A stretch of 64,000 nt of DNA from Neoroseomonas oryzicola. Its GTDB lineage: Bacteria > Pseudomonadota > Alphaproteobacteria > Acetobacterales > Acetobacteraceae. The notes beneath the pieces are model-generated. The model worked only from the letters and a program-made list of their open reading frames with translations, ran no database searches and was not told where the DNA came from. Positions 44,567 through 54,057 of this stretch are shown here, piece after piece (positions within the stretch are counted from its first letter, which is position 1; every line of letters starts with the position of its first letter). The position numbers and the translations under genes were made by a program. The stretch lies in NCBI RefSeq assembly GCF_012163135.1, contig NZ_JAAVUP010000005.1, forward strand, positions 111,225-175,224, read 5' to 3'.

Positions 44567-45540
44567 AGGCAGCCCGCAGCCCGCGCGCGGGCGCGCACCA
44601 GCGCCAGCACGGTGCGGCAGGTCGGCGCGGCTTCGCCCACCAGGTCGGCCAGTTCCACCACGGCGCCGAGCAGCGCCTCGACCTCCATCGGCCGTCCGCG
44701 CTCGAGGTCCTGCAGCATGGAGGTCTTGTGCGCGCCGACCTCGGCCGCGCCGGCAATGCGCTTGTCGACGTCGATGGCGAAGCGCACGCCGAGCGCCTCC
44801 GCCACGCGCTGGCCTTCCAGCATCATGGCGCGCGCGACGGCCCGCTGCTCGTCGTCATTGATCAGCACGTCGAGCGTCGCGGTCGTCAGCGCCGAGATCG
44901 GGTTGAAGGCCATGTTGCCCCACAGCTTCACCCAGAGTTCGTCGCGGATGCGCGGGCGCACCGGCGCCTTGAAGCCGGCCGCGATCAGCGCCTCGCTCAG
45001 CTTCTGCGCGCGCGGGCTGCGCGAACCGTCGGGCTCGCCGAGGGAGAAGCGGTCGCCATAGGTGTGCTCGATCACGCCGGGCTCGATCACCTCGGCGGCC
45101 GGATAGACGATGCAGCCGATGGCGCGCGACGGCGGCAGCAGCTTCGAGACTGTCCCGCCCGGATCGACGCTCTCGACGACGCGACCTTCATGGGCGCCGC
45201 CGGTGCCGTGGAAGTACCACCAGGGCACGCCGTTCACCGCGCTGACGATCGCAGTCTCGGGGCCTAGCAGCGGCTGCATCTGCGCCGCAGCGCCGGGCAG
45301 AGAATGCGCCTTCAGCGTGACGACGACATAATCCTGCGGCCCGGCTTCCTCGGCCGTCGCGACGCACCGTGGGGTGGCGACGATCTCCTGCCCCTCGCTC
45401 TGCACACGCAGCCCATTGGCCTGCATGGCCGCGAGATGCGGGCCGCGGGCGATGACCGTGACCTCGGCATCGCCCTTGAGCGCGAGTTTGGCTGCCATGA
45501 GGCCACCGATGGCGCCGGCGCCGAAGATGCAGATCCTCAT
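44563..45540 (-). CDS. 2-dehydropantoate 2-reductase family protein
   Basis: A 325-residue NAD(P)H-dependent reductase. The N-terminal dinucleotide motif is RICIFGAGAIGGLMAAKLAL, followed by VVTLKAHSLPGAAAQM, AVNGVPWWYFHG with the family Asn, and RDELWVKLWGNMAFNPISAL. It resembles ApbA/PanE, but paralogs of this family act on other 2-oxo acids. It sits between an acyl-CoA ligase and lipoproteins, which does not specify pantothenate synthesis, so no symbol is given. Confidence 0.85.
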   Translation of the reverse strand: MRICIFGAGAIGGLMAAKLALKGDAEVTVIARGPHLAAMQANGLRVQSEGQEIVATPRCVATAEEAGPQDYVVVTLKAHSLPGAAAQMQPLLGPETAIVSAVNGVPWWYFHGTGGAHEGRVVESVDPGGTVSKLLPPSRAIGCIVYPAAEVIEPGVIEHTYGDRFSLGEPDGSRSPRAQKLSEALIAAGFKAPVRPRIRDELWVKLWGNMAFNPISALTTATLDVLINDDEQRAVARAMMLEGQRVAEALGVRFAIDVDKRIAGAAEVGAHKTSMLQDLERGRPMEVEALLGAVVELADLVGEAAPTCRTVLALVRARARAAGCL

Positions 45541-47048
45541 GCCGTCAGCCCCAGCTTCTCGGCCAGCCCGATGCGCATCAGCTTGCCCGTGGCCCCCTTC
45601 GGGATCTCGGCGAGGAAGACGACCTTCCGCGGCACCTTGAAGTCCGCGAGGTGCTCGGCGGCGAAGGCGCGCAATTCGCGCTCGGAGCATTCCATACCCT
45701 CGCGCAGCACGACCGCGGCGCCGACCTCCTCGCCCAGCTTCGGATGCGGGATGGCGAAGGTCAGCGCCTGCGCGACCGCCGGATGGCCCGACAGCACGCC
45801 GTCGACCTCGAGAGGGCTCACCTTCTCGCCGCCGCGGTTGATCAGTTCCTTGAGCCGCCCGGTCAGCGTCAGGAAGCCGTCCTCGTCGAAGGCGCCCTGG
45901 TCGCCGGTGCGGAACCAGCCATGGGTGAAGGCCTTCGCGTTGGCCTCGGGGTTCGCCTCGTAGCCGGCGGTGACGTTGGGCCCGCGGATGACGACCTCAC
46001 CCACCTCGCCCTGCGGCAGGATGGTGCCGTCGTCGTCCATGACGGCGACCTCCGGGCCCGCGGGGCGGCCGACCGAGCCCGGCTTGCGCGGACCGGCCAG
46101 CGGGTTCGAGCACATCTGGTGCGAGGCCTCGGTCATGCCGTAGCTCTCGACCAGCGGAGCGGAGAAGACCTGCTCCAGCTGCTGCATCACCGGCCCCGGC
46201 AGCGAAGCGGAGGAGGAGCGCAGGAAGCGCAGCCGCGCGCGGGCGATGATGTCGGCGTTGCGCTCGGCGCGGCCGAGGATCGCCTGGTGCATGGTCGGCA
46301 CCGCGGTGAACCAGGTCGGCCGTTCCTCATCGAGCCAGCGGAAGAAGCGCAGCGCGTCGAAGCCCGGCGTGCAGACCACCGCCCCGCCCGCGGCGACCGA
46401 AGCGAGAACCGCCGCCATCAGCCCATGGATGTGGAACAGCGGCATGATGTTCAGGCAGGCATCGTCGGGCGCCAGTTCCAGCGTCCGCCCGATGTTGCGC
46501 GCGGAGGCGCAGATGTTCGCCTGGGTCAGCGGCACGATCTTGGGCCGCGCCGTGGTGCCGGAGGTATGCAGCACCAGCGCCTCGTCCTCGGGCCAGGCCA
46601 TGCCGGGCTTCTCGGGATTGCCATGGCTGCCGCCCTCGAGTGTGAAGTCGCCCGCCGCTTCCCCCGGCACGAGGTCGAGCACCGGGATGGACAGCCGGGC
46701 GGCGACCTCCCGCGCATCGGTCGCCATGCCGTGCAGCACGACCAGCGCCTTGGCCCGCAGGTCGGTCAGGTAGAAGGTGAATTCCTCCGCCCGGTAGGCG
46801 GGGTTGAGCGGCGCCGTGGTGGCGCCCGATCCGATCGCGAGGAAGGCGGTCGCCATCTCCGGCCCGTTCGGCAGCACGATCGCGACCCGGTCGCCCCGCC
46901 CGATGCCGAGGAGGTTGAGGCGCCTTACGGTCCGCGCGCACAGGTCGCGCAGCGCGCCGTAGGTCAGCCTGGGCCGGTCGTTGGTGCCGCGGATCGCCGC
47001 GGCCTCGGCAACGCCGCCCGCGAGCAGGCGGGAGATGGTCTCGGTCAT
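45537..47048 (-). CDS. AMP-forming acyl-CoA synthetase / ligase
   Basis: A 503-residue adenylate-forming enzyme. The P-loop is LHTSGTTARPKIVPLTQ, followed by YGMTEASHQMCSNPL, GWFRTGDQGAFDEDGFLTL, GRLKELINRGGEKVSPLEV and the C-terminal Lys in IPKGATGKLMRIGL. The pattern is close to oxalate--CoA ligase/fatty-acid CoA ligase groups; the acid is unknown. ATG 47048 with GAGG upstream is preferred over GTG 47054. First gene of the operon leading to the reductase and lipoprotein trio. Confidence 0.87.
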   Translation of the reverse strand: MTETISRLLAGGVAEAAAIRGTNDRPRLTYGALRDLCARTVRRLNLLGIGRGDRVAIVLPNGPEMATAFLAIGSGATTAPLNPAYRAEEFTFYLTDLRAKALVVLHGMATDAREVAARLSIPVLDLVPGEAAGDFTLEGGSHGNPEKPGMAWPEDEALVLHTSGTTARPKIVPLTQANICASARNIGRTLELAPDDACLNIMPLFHIHGLMAAVLASVAAGGAVVCTPGFDALRFFRWLDEERPTWFTAVPTMHQAILGRAERNADIIARARLRFLRSSSASLPGPVMQQLEQVFSAPLVESYGMTEASHQMCSNPLAGPRKPGSVGRPAGPEVAVMDDDGTILPQGEVGEVVIRGPNVTAGYEANPEANAKAFTHGWFRTGDQGAFDEDGFLTLTGRLKELINRGGEKVSPLEVDGVLSGHPAVAQALTFAIPHPKLGEEVGAAVVLREGMECSERELRAFAAEHLADFKVPRKVVFLAEIPKGATGKLMRIGLAEKLGLTA

Positions 47049-47152
47049 ACGCACCTCGTTCCGAATACGCCGCGGCTATGGCAGAGGCGCTGCCCGGCGT
47101 CAGCAATTTCCCATCAGGGCGGAGATGTCGCTTTCGTCATGCCGCGCCGGCG

Positions 47153-47701
47153 TCAGCCCGCGAGCGACGCCCGGTGCCGCTGCGCGAGCTCGACGTAATG
47201 CGGCGCGGTGCGGTCGAAGCCGGCGCGCTGCTCCACGGTCAGCACGCGCACCATCTTGGCCGGGTTGCCCATCCAGAGTTCCATGGCGCCGATGACCTTG
47301 CCCGGCGGCAGCACCGAGCCCGCGGCGAGCACGCCGCCTTCCTCGATGATCGCATCGTCCAGCACGGTCGCGCCCATGCCGACGAAGGCGCGGTCCTTGA
47401 GCGTGCAGGCATGGATGATCGCCGCATGCCCGACCGTGACGTCGTCGCCGATGGTGGTGCACTGACGCCCGGCATTCACATGGACGATGGTGCCGTCCTG
47501 GATGTTGGTGCCGCGGCCGATGGTGATGGTGTTGGTGTCACCGCGCAGGACGCAATGATACCAGATGTTGGATCCCTCCCCGATCGTCACCTGGCCGATC
47601 ACGGCGGCGGTCGGCGCGACGAAGGCGCCGGGGTGCACGACAGGCTTGTGGCCCTCGAACACATAGAGCGGGGGCATGGTCAGGGTCTGGTTGGTGTCCA
47701 T
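47153..47701 (-). CDS. Gamma-carbonic-anhydrase-like hexapeptide-repeat protein
   Basis: A 182-residue left-handed beta-helix protein. Hexapeptide repeats run through VIGQVTIGEGSNIWYHCVLR, TITIGRGTNIQDGTIVHV and DDVTVGHAAIIHACTL, which hold the three His expected for the metal site. GNPAKMVRVL closes the helix. The start MDTNQTLTMPPLYVFEG at 47701 is the first Met with domain similarity. Family members include carbonic anhydrases and acyltransferase-like proteins; activity is inferred. Confidence 0.85.
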   Translation of the reverse strand: MDTNQTLTMPPLYVFEGHKPVVHPGAFVAPTAAVIGQVTIGEGSNIWYHCVLRGDTNTITIGRGTNIQDGTIVHVNAGRQCTTIGDDVTVGHAAIIHACTLKDRAFVGMGATVLDDAIIEEGGVLAAGSVLPPGKVIGAMELWMGNPAKMVRVLTVEQRAGFDRTAPHYVELAQRHRASLAG

Positions 47702-47775
47702 GGCGGATCCTCCGGGCTTCGCCCCGCAAGATGCGCCTTCGGGCGGGGCAGCGGAAGGCCACCCCGCCCCGGCAA

Positions 47776-48741
47776 TCACTCCGCCGCGCGCGGCGCCGCG
47801 ACCGGCAGGCTGGCGTTCACCGGAATGCCGAGCATGAGCCCGAGGTTCTGCACGGCCGCCCCCGACGCACCCTTGCCGAGGTTGTCGAAGCGCGCGACCA
47901 GCACCGCCTGGCCGAGTGCCTCGTCGCCATAGACGCGGATCTCGAGCGCATTGGTCCCGTTCAGCGCCTGCGGCTCGATCTTGCCGCCGGCCTCGGCCGG
48001 GACGACGCGGACGTACTCGCTGCCGGCATAGCGGTCGCGCAGCAGGGCCTCGATGTCGGCGGGCTTGGGCGAGCCCTTCAGCGTGTCGAGATGCAGCGGG
48101 ATCGCGTCCAGCATGCCCTGCGCGTAGTCGGCGACGGCCGGGACGAAGATCGGCCGGCGCGTCAGCAGGGAATACTTCTGCATCTCCGGCAGGTGCTTGT
48201 GGCGCAGGCCGAGGCCGTACATCTCGAAGTCCGGCGCGGTGCGGGCTTCATAGGCCGCGACCATCGACTTGCCGCCGCCGGTGTAGCCGGAGACCGCATT
48301 GACCGTGATCGGATGGTCGGCGGCCATCAGCCCGGCCTCGACCAGCGGGCGCAGCATCAGGATCGCGCCCGTCGGGTAGCAGCCCGGGTTCGACACGTTC
48401 TGCGCCGCGGCGATCGCCGCCGGCTGGTCGGGCGTCAGTTCCGCCAGGCCGTAGACCCAGGACGGATCGACGCGATGCGCCGTCGAGGCATCGAGCAGCT
48501 TCGGCGCCTTGGATCCGAGCGAGGCGGCGAGCGCGGCACTTTCCTTCGCCGCATCGTCGGGCAGGCAGAGGATGACGAGGTCCACTTCCTCCATCATCTC
48601 ACGCCGCGCCCCGGCATCCTTGCGTCGCTCGGCGGCGATCGACCGGAGGGCGACATGCGGGTTCGCCGCCAGCCGCTCGCGGATCTGCAGGCCGGTGGTG
48701 CCGGCCTCGCCGTCGATGAACACAGTGGGGGTCTTGGCCAT
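47776..48741 (-). CDS. argC: N-acetyl-gamma-glutamyl-phosphate reductase, type 2
   Basis: A 321-residue enzyme of arginine synthesis. Features are [38 protein letters not shown] and the active-site Cys121 in [12 protein letters not shown], then [10 protein letters not shown]. The GEAGTTG motif and short length are those of the type 2 form. Met at 48741 is chosen over 48768 because the domain begins there. It follows rpsI after a terminator hairpin. Confidence 0.95.
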   Translation of the reverse strand: MAKTPTVFIDGEAGTTGLQIRERLAANPHVALRSIAAERRKDAGARREMMEEVDLVILCLPDDAAKESAALAASLGSKAPKLLDASTAHRVDPSWVYGLAELTPDQPAAIAAAQNVSNPGCYPTGAILMLRPLVEAGLMAADHPITVNAVSGYTGGGKSMVAAYEARTAPDFEMYGLGLRHKHLPEMQKYSLLTRRPIFVPAVADYAQGMLDAIPLHLDTLKGSPKPADIEALLRDRYAGSEYVRVVPAEAGGKIEPQALNGTNALEIRVYGDEALGQAVLVARFDNLGKGASGAAVQNLGLMLGIPVNASLPVAAPRAAE

Positions 48742-48784
48742 GGGATATGGACCTCCTTGCCGGGCCATTTGCCGCGAAAGCGGC

Positions 48785-48824
48785 TAGGAAAAGCAAGAGG
48801 GGCGGGCCCTTGCGGACCCGCCCC
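48785..48824 (-). terminator. Terminator after rplM-rpsI
   Basis: An 8-bp stem GGGGCGGG / CCCGCCCC (48799-48824) followed on the minus strand by TCTTGCTTTTCC. Fits a rho-independent terminator of the ribosomal-protein operon. Confidence 0.75.
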
Positions 48825-48873
48825 CCGATTGAACCAGCCATGCGGCCGGGCGTGACGCCCGTCCGCCGGGGCG

Positions 48874-49359
48874 TCAGCGCTTCGAGAACTGGAAGGAACG
48901 TCGCGCCTTCATCTTGCCGTACTTCTTGCGCTCCACGACGCGGGGGTCGCGGGTCAGGAAGCCGGCCTTCTTCAGGATGGCGCGCAGTTCGGGCTCGTAG
49001 TTGCAGAGCGCACGGGAGATGCCGTGGCGCACCGCGCCGGCCTGGCCCGAAAGCCCGCCGCCGGTCACCGAGCAGATCACGTCGAACTGCTGGTAGCGGT
49101 CGGCCACCAGGAAGGGCTGCGTGATCAGCATGCGCAGCACGGGACGCGCGAAGTACTTCGACTGCGTCTTGCCGTTGATCTCGATGGAGCCCTTGCCGGG
49201 CTTCACCCACACACGAGCCACGGCGTCCTTGCGGCGGCCGGTGGCATAGGCGCGGCCCTGGGCATCGCGCTTCGGTTCACGCTTGATCGCAGCCTCGGGC
49301 GCCGCCGGGGTGCCGGCGACGAGCTCCTTGAGGTCCGCGAGGGTACGGGTCTCGCTCAT
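48874..49359 (-). CDS. rpsI: 30S ribosomal protein S9
   Basis: A 161-residue S9 with an N-terminal extension typical of alphaproteobacteria. Core motifs: [20 protein letters not shown] (start shown), [20 protein letters not shown] and the C-terminal [16 protein letters not shown], the tail that contacts P-site tRNA. It lies 4 bp after rplM. Confidence 0.98.
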   Translation of the reverse strand: MSETRTLADLKELVAGTPAAPEAAIKREPKRDAQGRAYATGRRKDAVARVWVKPGKGSIEINGKTQSKYFARPVLRMLITQPFLVADRYQQFDVICSVTGGGLSGQAGAVRHGISRALCNYEPELRAILKKAGFLTRDPRVVERKKYGKMKARRSFQFSKR

Positions 49360-49363
49360 CGCC

Positions 49364-49849
49364 TCAGGCCACCTTCTTCACGAGAACGGAGTTCTTGCGG
49401 TTCAGCGCCGCGACGTCGAGAGCCTCGGGCGTCTGGCCGGCATGCGGATGCTCGGCGCCCGCATAGACATGCAGGTTGCGCATCTGCTGGCGACCGAGCG
49501 GGCCGCGGGTGATCATGCGCTCCACGGCCTTCTCGATCACGCGCTCGGGATACTTGCTCTCGAGGCGCTCGCGGACCGTGCGCTGCTTGATGCCGCCGGC
49601 GTAGCCGGTGTGCCAGTAGAACACCTTCTGCTCGGCCTTCGCGCCGGTGACGCGGATCTTCCGGGCATTGATGATGACGACATGGTCGCCGCAATCCACA
49701 TGCGGGGTGAACTGCGCCTTGTGCTTGCCGCGGAGGCGATTGGCGACGAGGCTGGCGAGACGGCCGAGCACGAGCCCGTCCGCGTCGATCAGCACCCAAG
49801 CCTTCTTCACCTCGGCCGGCTTCAGCGAGGTGGTCTGTCTCGTGAGCAT
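49364..49849 (-). CDS. rplM: 50S ribosomal protein L13
   Basis: A 161-residue L13: [77 protein letters not shown] and [12 protein letters not shown]. First gene of the rplM-rpsI operon. Confidence 0.98.
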   Translation of the reverse strand: MLTRQTTSLKPAEVKKAWVLIDADGLVLGRLASLVANRLRGKHKAQFTPHVDCGDHVVIINARKIRVTGAKAEQKVFYWHTGYAGGIKQRTVRERLESKYPERVIEKAVERMITRGPLGRQQMRNLHVYAGAEHPHAGQTPEALDVAALNRKNSVLVKKVA

Positions 49850-50050
49850 CGGTGTTCCAGGGTCTGACTAGAGAAGCGGCCGGGCTTATCGCGGCCGGCG
49901 ACGGGAAAGTCAAGCGAAGCCGCGGATTTTTCGATGCGGTATTATGATACCGCATCCCTGCTGCCGCCCCCTTCCCCCCGCCGACGGGGCCTGCGACCCT
50001 GCCGCCCAAGGGCGGAACAAGCCCGGGATTCTCTGAGGAACAGCGTCCGA

Positions 50051-51028
50051 ATGACCCATCCGTCCCGCCGCGGCCTTGTCGCCGGCGCCACCGCCCTGCT
50101 CGCCGCCCCGGGGCTGCTCCGCGCCCAGGGCGCCTGGCCGCAGGGCCAGGCCACCAGCATCGTCATCCCCTATGCCGCCGGCGGCGCGCCGGACGTGCTC
50201 GGCCGCATCATCACCCAGGGCTTCGCCGAGAAGACCGGGGGCAACTTCATCCTCGAGCACAAGCCCGGCGCCTCGACCACGCTCGCCGCCCGCCAGGTCG
50301 CCCGCGCCCGCCCCGACGGGTCGAGCCTGCTCATGGGCACGGTGGTGACCTTCACCACCGCCCCCTTCGCGCTGCGCAGCCTCGGCTACGATCCGGTCGC
50401 GGACTTCGCCCACATCACCCAGATCGCCGAGACGCTCTTCATCCTCGTCGCCAATCCGCGCTGGGAGAGCCTCGACCACGTCCTGGCCGAGGCGCGGCGT
50501 CGCCCGGGGCAGATCACCTATGCGACCTGGGGCGTGGGCAGCACGTCGCATCTCGGCATGGTGGACCTGATGCAGCGGACCGGGACCGAGATGCTGCACG
50601 TCCCCTTCAACGGCACCCCGCCGGCGCTGACTGAGACCATCGCCGGGCGGACCGACCTGATGATCTCGACCTTCGCGCCGGCCAAGCCGCATGTGGAAGG
50701 GGGGCGGTTGCGGGCGCTCGGCATGGCCTCCGCGGCGCGGACGGCGGCGCTGCCGGACGTGCCGACGCTCGCGGAACTCGGCCAGCGGGACTTCGTGGTC
50801 AGCGGCTGGTTCAGCCTGCAGGCCCCGGCCGGCACGCCGCAGGCGGTGCAGGACCGGGTGAACGAACTTGCCAAGGAGGCCTTCGGCACGCCGGCCGCGG
50901 CCGAGACCTTCGCACGGCTCGGCTTCGCGCCGACCGAATCCGGCCCGGCTGTGCTGACGGCGCGCATCCGTCGGGAACTCGAGCTTAACCGGGAATTGAT
51001 GCGCAGGGCGGGCATCCAGCCGGAGTAG
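50051..51028 (+). CDS. Bug/TctC-family periplasmic solute-binding receptor
   Basis: A 325-residue receptor. Signal peptide: RRGLVAGATALLAAPGLLRA with a Tat-like RR. Mature protein shows SIVIPYAAGGAPDVLGRIIT, EHKPGASTTLAARQVARARP and a binding-pocket loop DFAHITQIAETLF. Bug receptors serve tripartite tricarboxylate transporters, but the TctA/TctB membrane genes are not nearby. ATG 50051 is chosen because the signal peptide starts there. Confidence 0.92.
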   Translation: MTHPSRRGLVAGATALLAAPGLLRAQGAWPQGQATSIVIPYAAGGAPDVLGRIITQGFAEKTGGNFILEHKPGASTTLAARQVARARPDGSSLLMGTVVTFTTAPFALRSLGYDPVADFAHITQIAETLFILVANPRWESLDHVLAEARRRPGQITYATWGVGSTSHLGMVDLMQRTGTEMLHVPFNGTPPALTETIAGRTDLMISTFAPAKPHVEGGRLRALGMASAARTAALPDVPTLAELGQRDFVVSGWFSLQAPAGTPQAVQDRVNELAKEAFGTPAAAETFARLGFAPTESGPAVLTARIRRELELNRELMRRAGIQPE

Positions 51029-51059
51029 CCTCCGGCCGCCGGAAGAAGGATTCGCCCCG

Positions 51060-51452
51060 ATGTTCAGCCACGCCACGGTCGGCACGACCGACATCCGTCG
51101 TGCCGTCGCCTTCTACGATGCCATCCTGACGGACCTCGGCATCGCGCGGCAGGAAGCGGATCTCGACAAGGGGTATGCCGGCTACGCCCTCGCCCCGGAA
51201 ACGACGCCGCAATTCTGGGTGATGCTACCGCTGAACGGCGAACCCGCCACGGTCGGCAACGGCGTGACCATCGCCTTCGAGGCGCCGGACCGTCCGGCCG
51301 TCGATCGCTTCCACGCCACGGCCCTCGCCCATGGCGGGACGAATGAGGGCCCGCCGGGCCTGCGCCCGCACTACCACCCCGACTACTACGGTGCTTATGT
51401 GCGCGACCCCGACGGCAACAAGCTCTGCTGCGTCTGCCACCGCCCCGCCTGA
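51060..51452 (+). CDS. VOC (glyoxalase/bleomycin-resistance) family protein
   Basis: A 130-residue two-module VOC protein: SHATVGTTDIRRAVAFYDAI at the N-terminus and YYGAYVRDPDGNKLCCVC at the end, where His6 and the DPDGN strand usually contribute metal ligands. Could be a lyase, dioxygenase or isomerase; not assignable. It precedes the dehydratase gene by 33 bp. Confidence 0.85.
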   Translation: MFSHATVGTTDIRRAVAFYDAILTDLGIARQEADLDKGYAGYALAPETTPQFWVMLPLNGEPATVGNGVTIAFEAPDRPAVDRFHATALAHGGTNEGPPGLRPHYHPDYYGAYVRDPDGNKLCCVCHRPA

Positions 51453-51485
51453 CGGGCGGCGGCCGCGGCGGGGCGGAGGACACGC

Positions 51486-53183
51486 ATGACCGACAAGCCC
51501 CATGGCCTGGGCCGCAACGCTTCCAATTATGGCGACCCCGCCTTCGCGCTCTATCTGCGGCGGTCCTTCGCCAAGTCCATGGGCTACAGCCAGGCGATGC
51601 TCGACAAGCCCGTGGTGGGCATCGCCGACACCGCCTCGGACTACAACAACTGCCACCGGACCATCCCGGAACTGATCGAGGCGGTGAAGCGCGGCGTGCT
51701 CGCCGCCGGCGGGCTGCCGCTGTCCTTCCCCACGATCAGCATCTGCGAACCGTCCCTGTCCCCGTGCTCCATGCATTACCGTAACCTCATGGCGCTCGAC
51801 ACGGAGACCATGCTGGCGAACCAGCCGATGGACGCGGCGGTGCTGGTGGGCGGCTGCGACAAGACGGTGCCGGCGCAGCTGATGGGCGCGATCAGCTCGG
51901 GCACGCCGTCGGTGATGCTGGTGGTCGGCCCGATGCTCGCCCAGGCCTTCGAGGGCGAGCGCCTGTCCGCCTGCACCGACTGCCGCCGCTACTGGGCGCG
52001 CTACCGCGCGGGCGAGGTCTCGGACGAGAAGATCGCCACGCTGGAAGGCAAGCTCGCGACGACGGCGGGCACCTGCGGCGTGATGGGCACCGCCTCGACC
52101 ATGGCCTGCCTCGCCTCGACGCTCGGCTTCATGCCGCTCGATGCGGCCTCCGCGCCGGCCGTCCATGCCGACCGGCTGCGCATCGCCGAGGAAGCGGGCG
52201 CGCAGGCCGTGCGTCTCATCAAGAACCCGGTCTCGCCGCTGTCGCTGATGACGCAGGGCAACCTCGACAATGCGGTGCGCGTGCTGCTCGCGCTCGGCGG
52301 GTCGACCAACGCCATCGTGCACCTCGCCGCCATCGCGGGCCGCGCGGGGCTGTCGCTCGACCTCAAGCGCCTCGATGCGCTGTCCGAGGAAACCCCGGTG
52401 CTGGTAGACCTCAAGCCCACCGGCGAGGGCTACATGGAGGACTTCCACGCGGCCGGCGGCATGCGCGCCCTGCTGTGGGAACTGCGCGACCTGCTGGACC
52501 TCACCGCCAAGGACCTCGACGGCAGGACGCTCGCCGAGCGCATCGGCGATGGCAGCCACTTCGTCGATCGCCGCATCATCCGCGCGCGGCAGACGCCGGT
52601 CTCCCCAGTCGGCGGGCTGGTCGCGCTGTTCGGCTCCCTCGCCCCGGAAGGCGCCATCCTCAAGCGCAGCGCCGCGACGCCGTCGCTCTTCGAGACCGAG
52701 GCCCGCTGCATCGTCTTCGACGGGCTGAAGGATCTCTCGGACCGCATCGACGACCCCGACCTCGACGTCACGCCGCAGGATATCCTGGTGCTGAAGGGCG
52801 CGGGTCCGCGCTCCCCGGCGGGCATGCCCGAGGCCGGTTACCTGCCCATTCCGAAGAAGCTCGCGCGCCAGGGCGTGAAGGACATGGTGCGCATGAGCGA
52901 CTGCCGCATGTCCGGCACCGCCTTCGGCACCATCGTGCTGCACATCGCGCCCGAGGCCTCGGTCGGCGGCCCGCTGCAGTTCGTCGAGACCGGCGACCGC
53001 ATCCGCCTGTCGGTCAAGAACCGCACGCTGGACCTGCTGGTGGACGAGGCGACGCTCGCGCAGCGCCGCGCCGCCTGGACACCGGCGCCGGCGCCGAAGC
53101 GCGGCTGGGACAAGCTGGTGCATGACCAGGTGACGCAGGCCCCGCTCGGCGCGGACCTCGCCTTCCTGCGCGCCGAACCTTGA
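51486..53183 (+). CDS. IlvD/Edd family dehydratase (probable sugar-acid dehydratase)
   Basis: A 565-residue Fe-S dehydratase. Cluster ligands fit Cys in SDYNNCHRT, GGCDKTVPAQ and AGTCGVMGTASTM. Other motifs are ALGGSTNAIVHLAAIA, VLKGAGPRSPAGMPEAG and MSDCRMSGTAFGTIVLHIAP. The order and C-terminal region favour the sugar-acid branch (arabinonate/xylonate type) over dihydroxy-acid dehydratase IlvD. It overlaps the next gene by TTGA. Confidence 0.9.
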   Translation: MTDKPHGLGRNASNYGDPAFALYLRRSFAKSMGYSQAMLDKPVVGIADTASDYNNCHRTIPELIEAVKRGVLAAGGLPLSFPTISICEPSLSPCSMHYRNLMALDTETMLANQPMDAAVLVGGCDKTVPAQLMGAISSGTPSVMLVVGPMLAQAFEGERLSACTDCRRYWARYRAGEVSDEKIATLEGKLATTAGTCGVMGTASTMACLASTLGFMPLDAASAPAVHADRLRIAEEAGAQAVRLIKNPVSPLSLMTQGNLDNAVRVLLALGGSTNAIVHLAAIAGRAGLSLDLKRLDALSEETPVLVDLKPTGEGYMEDFHAAGGMRALLWELRDLLDLTAKDLDGRTLAERIGDGSHFVDRRIIRARQTPVSPVGGLVALFGSLAPEGAILKRSAATPSLFETEARCIVFDGLKDLSDRIDDPDLDVTPQDILVLKGAGPRSPAGMPEAGYLPIPKKLARQGVKDMVRMSDCRMSGTAFGTIVLHIAPEASVGGPLQFVETGDRIRLSVKNRTLDLLVDEATLAQRRAAWTPAPAPKRGWDKLVHDQVTQAPLGADLAFLRAEP

Positions 53184-54037
53184 TCGCCCTGGTCGGCGCG
53201 ACGGGGCGCTCCGGCGCCGCGCTCGCGCGCGTCCTGGCGGCGGAGGGCATCGCCTTCATCCCGGTGGTCCGCAACGCGGCCGCCTGGGCGGCGCTCGGCC
53301 TGCCGGGGGAAGCGCGAGTCGCCGACCTGCGCGACCCGGCAGCACTGCACCGCGCCCTGGCCGGGGCGGAGTGCGTCGTCAGCACCGCCCACGCCCGCCA
53401 CGCGCCGGCGCTGCTGGCCGCGGCGGAACCGGGCGCCTCCTTCGTGCTGATGGGCTCGACCCGGCGCTACTCGCAGTGGCCGGACGCGCATGGCGACGGC
53501 GTGCGCGCGGGAGAGGCAGCCTTCCTGGCCTCAGGCCGCCGCGGCGTGATGCTGCACCCGACCATGATCTATGGCGCCGAGGGGGAGGACAACGTCCGCC
53601 GCCTTGCCGCCCTGATCGCCCGCCTGCCATTCGCGCCTCTGCCTGGCGGTGGCCGCGCCTTGGTCCAGCCGATCCACCAGGGGGACGTCACGCGGTCCCT
53701 GCTCGCCGCGCTGAAGCGCGATTGGGCCGAGGCGACCACCATCGTCATCGCCGGCCCGGCGCCCATGGCCTATCGCGACTTCCTCGCCGCCGTCGCCCGC
53801 GCGGCCGGGCTGCGCGTGCCGCCCATCCTGCCCATCCCGGCCCTGCCGCTCCGCCTCCTCGCCCCCCTCACCCGCTTCATTCCGGGCCTGCCGCGGATCG
53901 GCGCTGACGAGATCCGCCGCCTGACCGAGGACAAGGCCTTCGACATCGGCCCCATGCGCCGGCTGCTCGGGGTCGAGCCGATTCCCCTCGGCCAGGGCCT
54001 TGCCCTGACCTTCCCCCAGGGCCACACCTCCGCCTGA
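53180..54037 (+). CDS. NAD(P)-binding atypical SDR protein
   Basis: A 285-residue Rossmann-fold protein beginning IALVGATGRSGAALARVLAA, then VADLRDPAALHRALAGAECV and MLHPTMIYGAEGEDNVRRLA. Similar to NmrA/complex-I-assembly-type SDRs that lack a full catalytic tetrad. The TTG start at 53180 overlaps the dehydratase stop and is unusual; the first Met codons lie much later. Role unknown. Confidence 0.8.
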   Translation: MIALVGATGRSGAALARVLAAEGIAFIPVVRNAAAWAALGLPGEARVADLRDPAALHRALAGAECVVSTAHARHAPALLAAAEPGASFVLMGSTRRYSQWPDAHGDGVRAGEAAFLASGRRGVMLHPTMIYGAEGEDNVRRLAALIARLPFAPLPGGGRALVQPIHQGDVTRSLLAALKRDWAEATTIVIAGPAPMAYRDFLAAVARAAGLRVPPILPIPALPLRLLAPLTRFIPGLPRIGADEIRRLTEDKAFDIGPMRRLLGVEPIPLGQGLALTFPQGHTSA

Positions 54038-54057
54038 GACGACCGGAGCCGACCCCC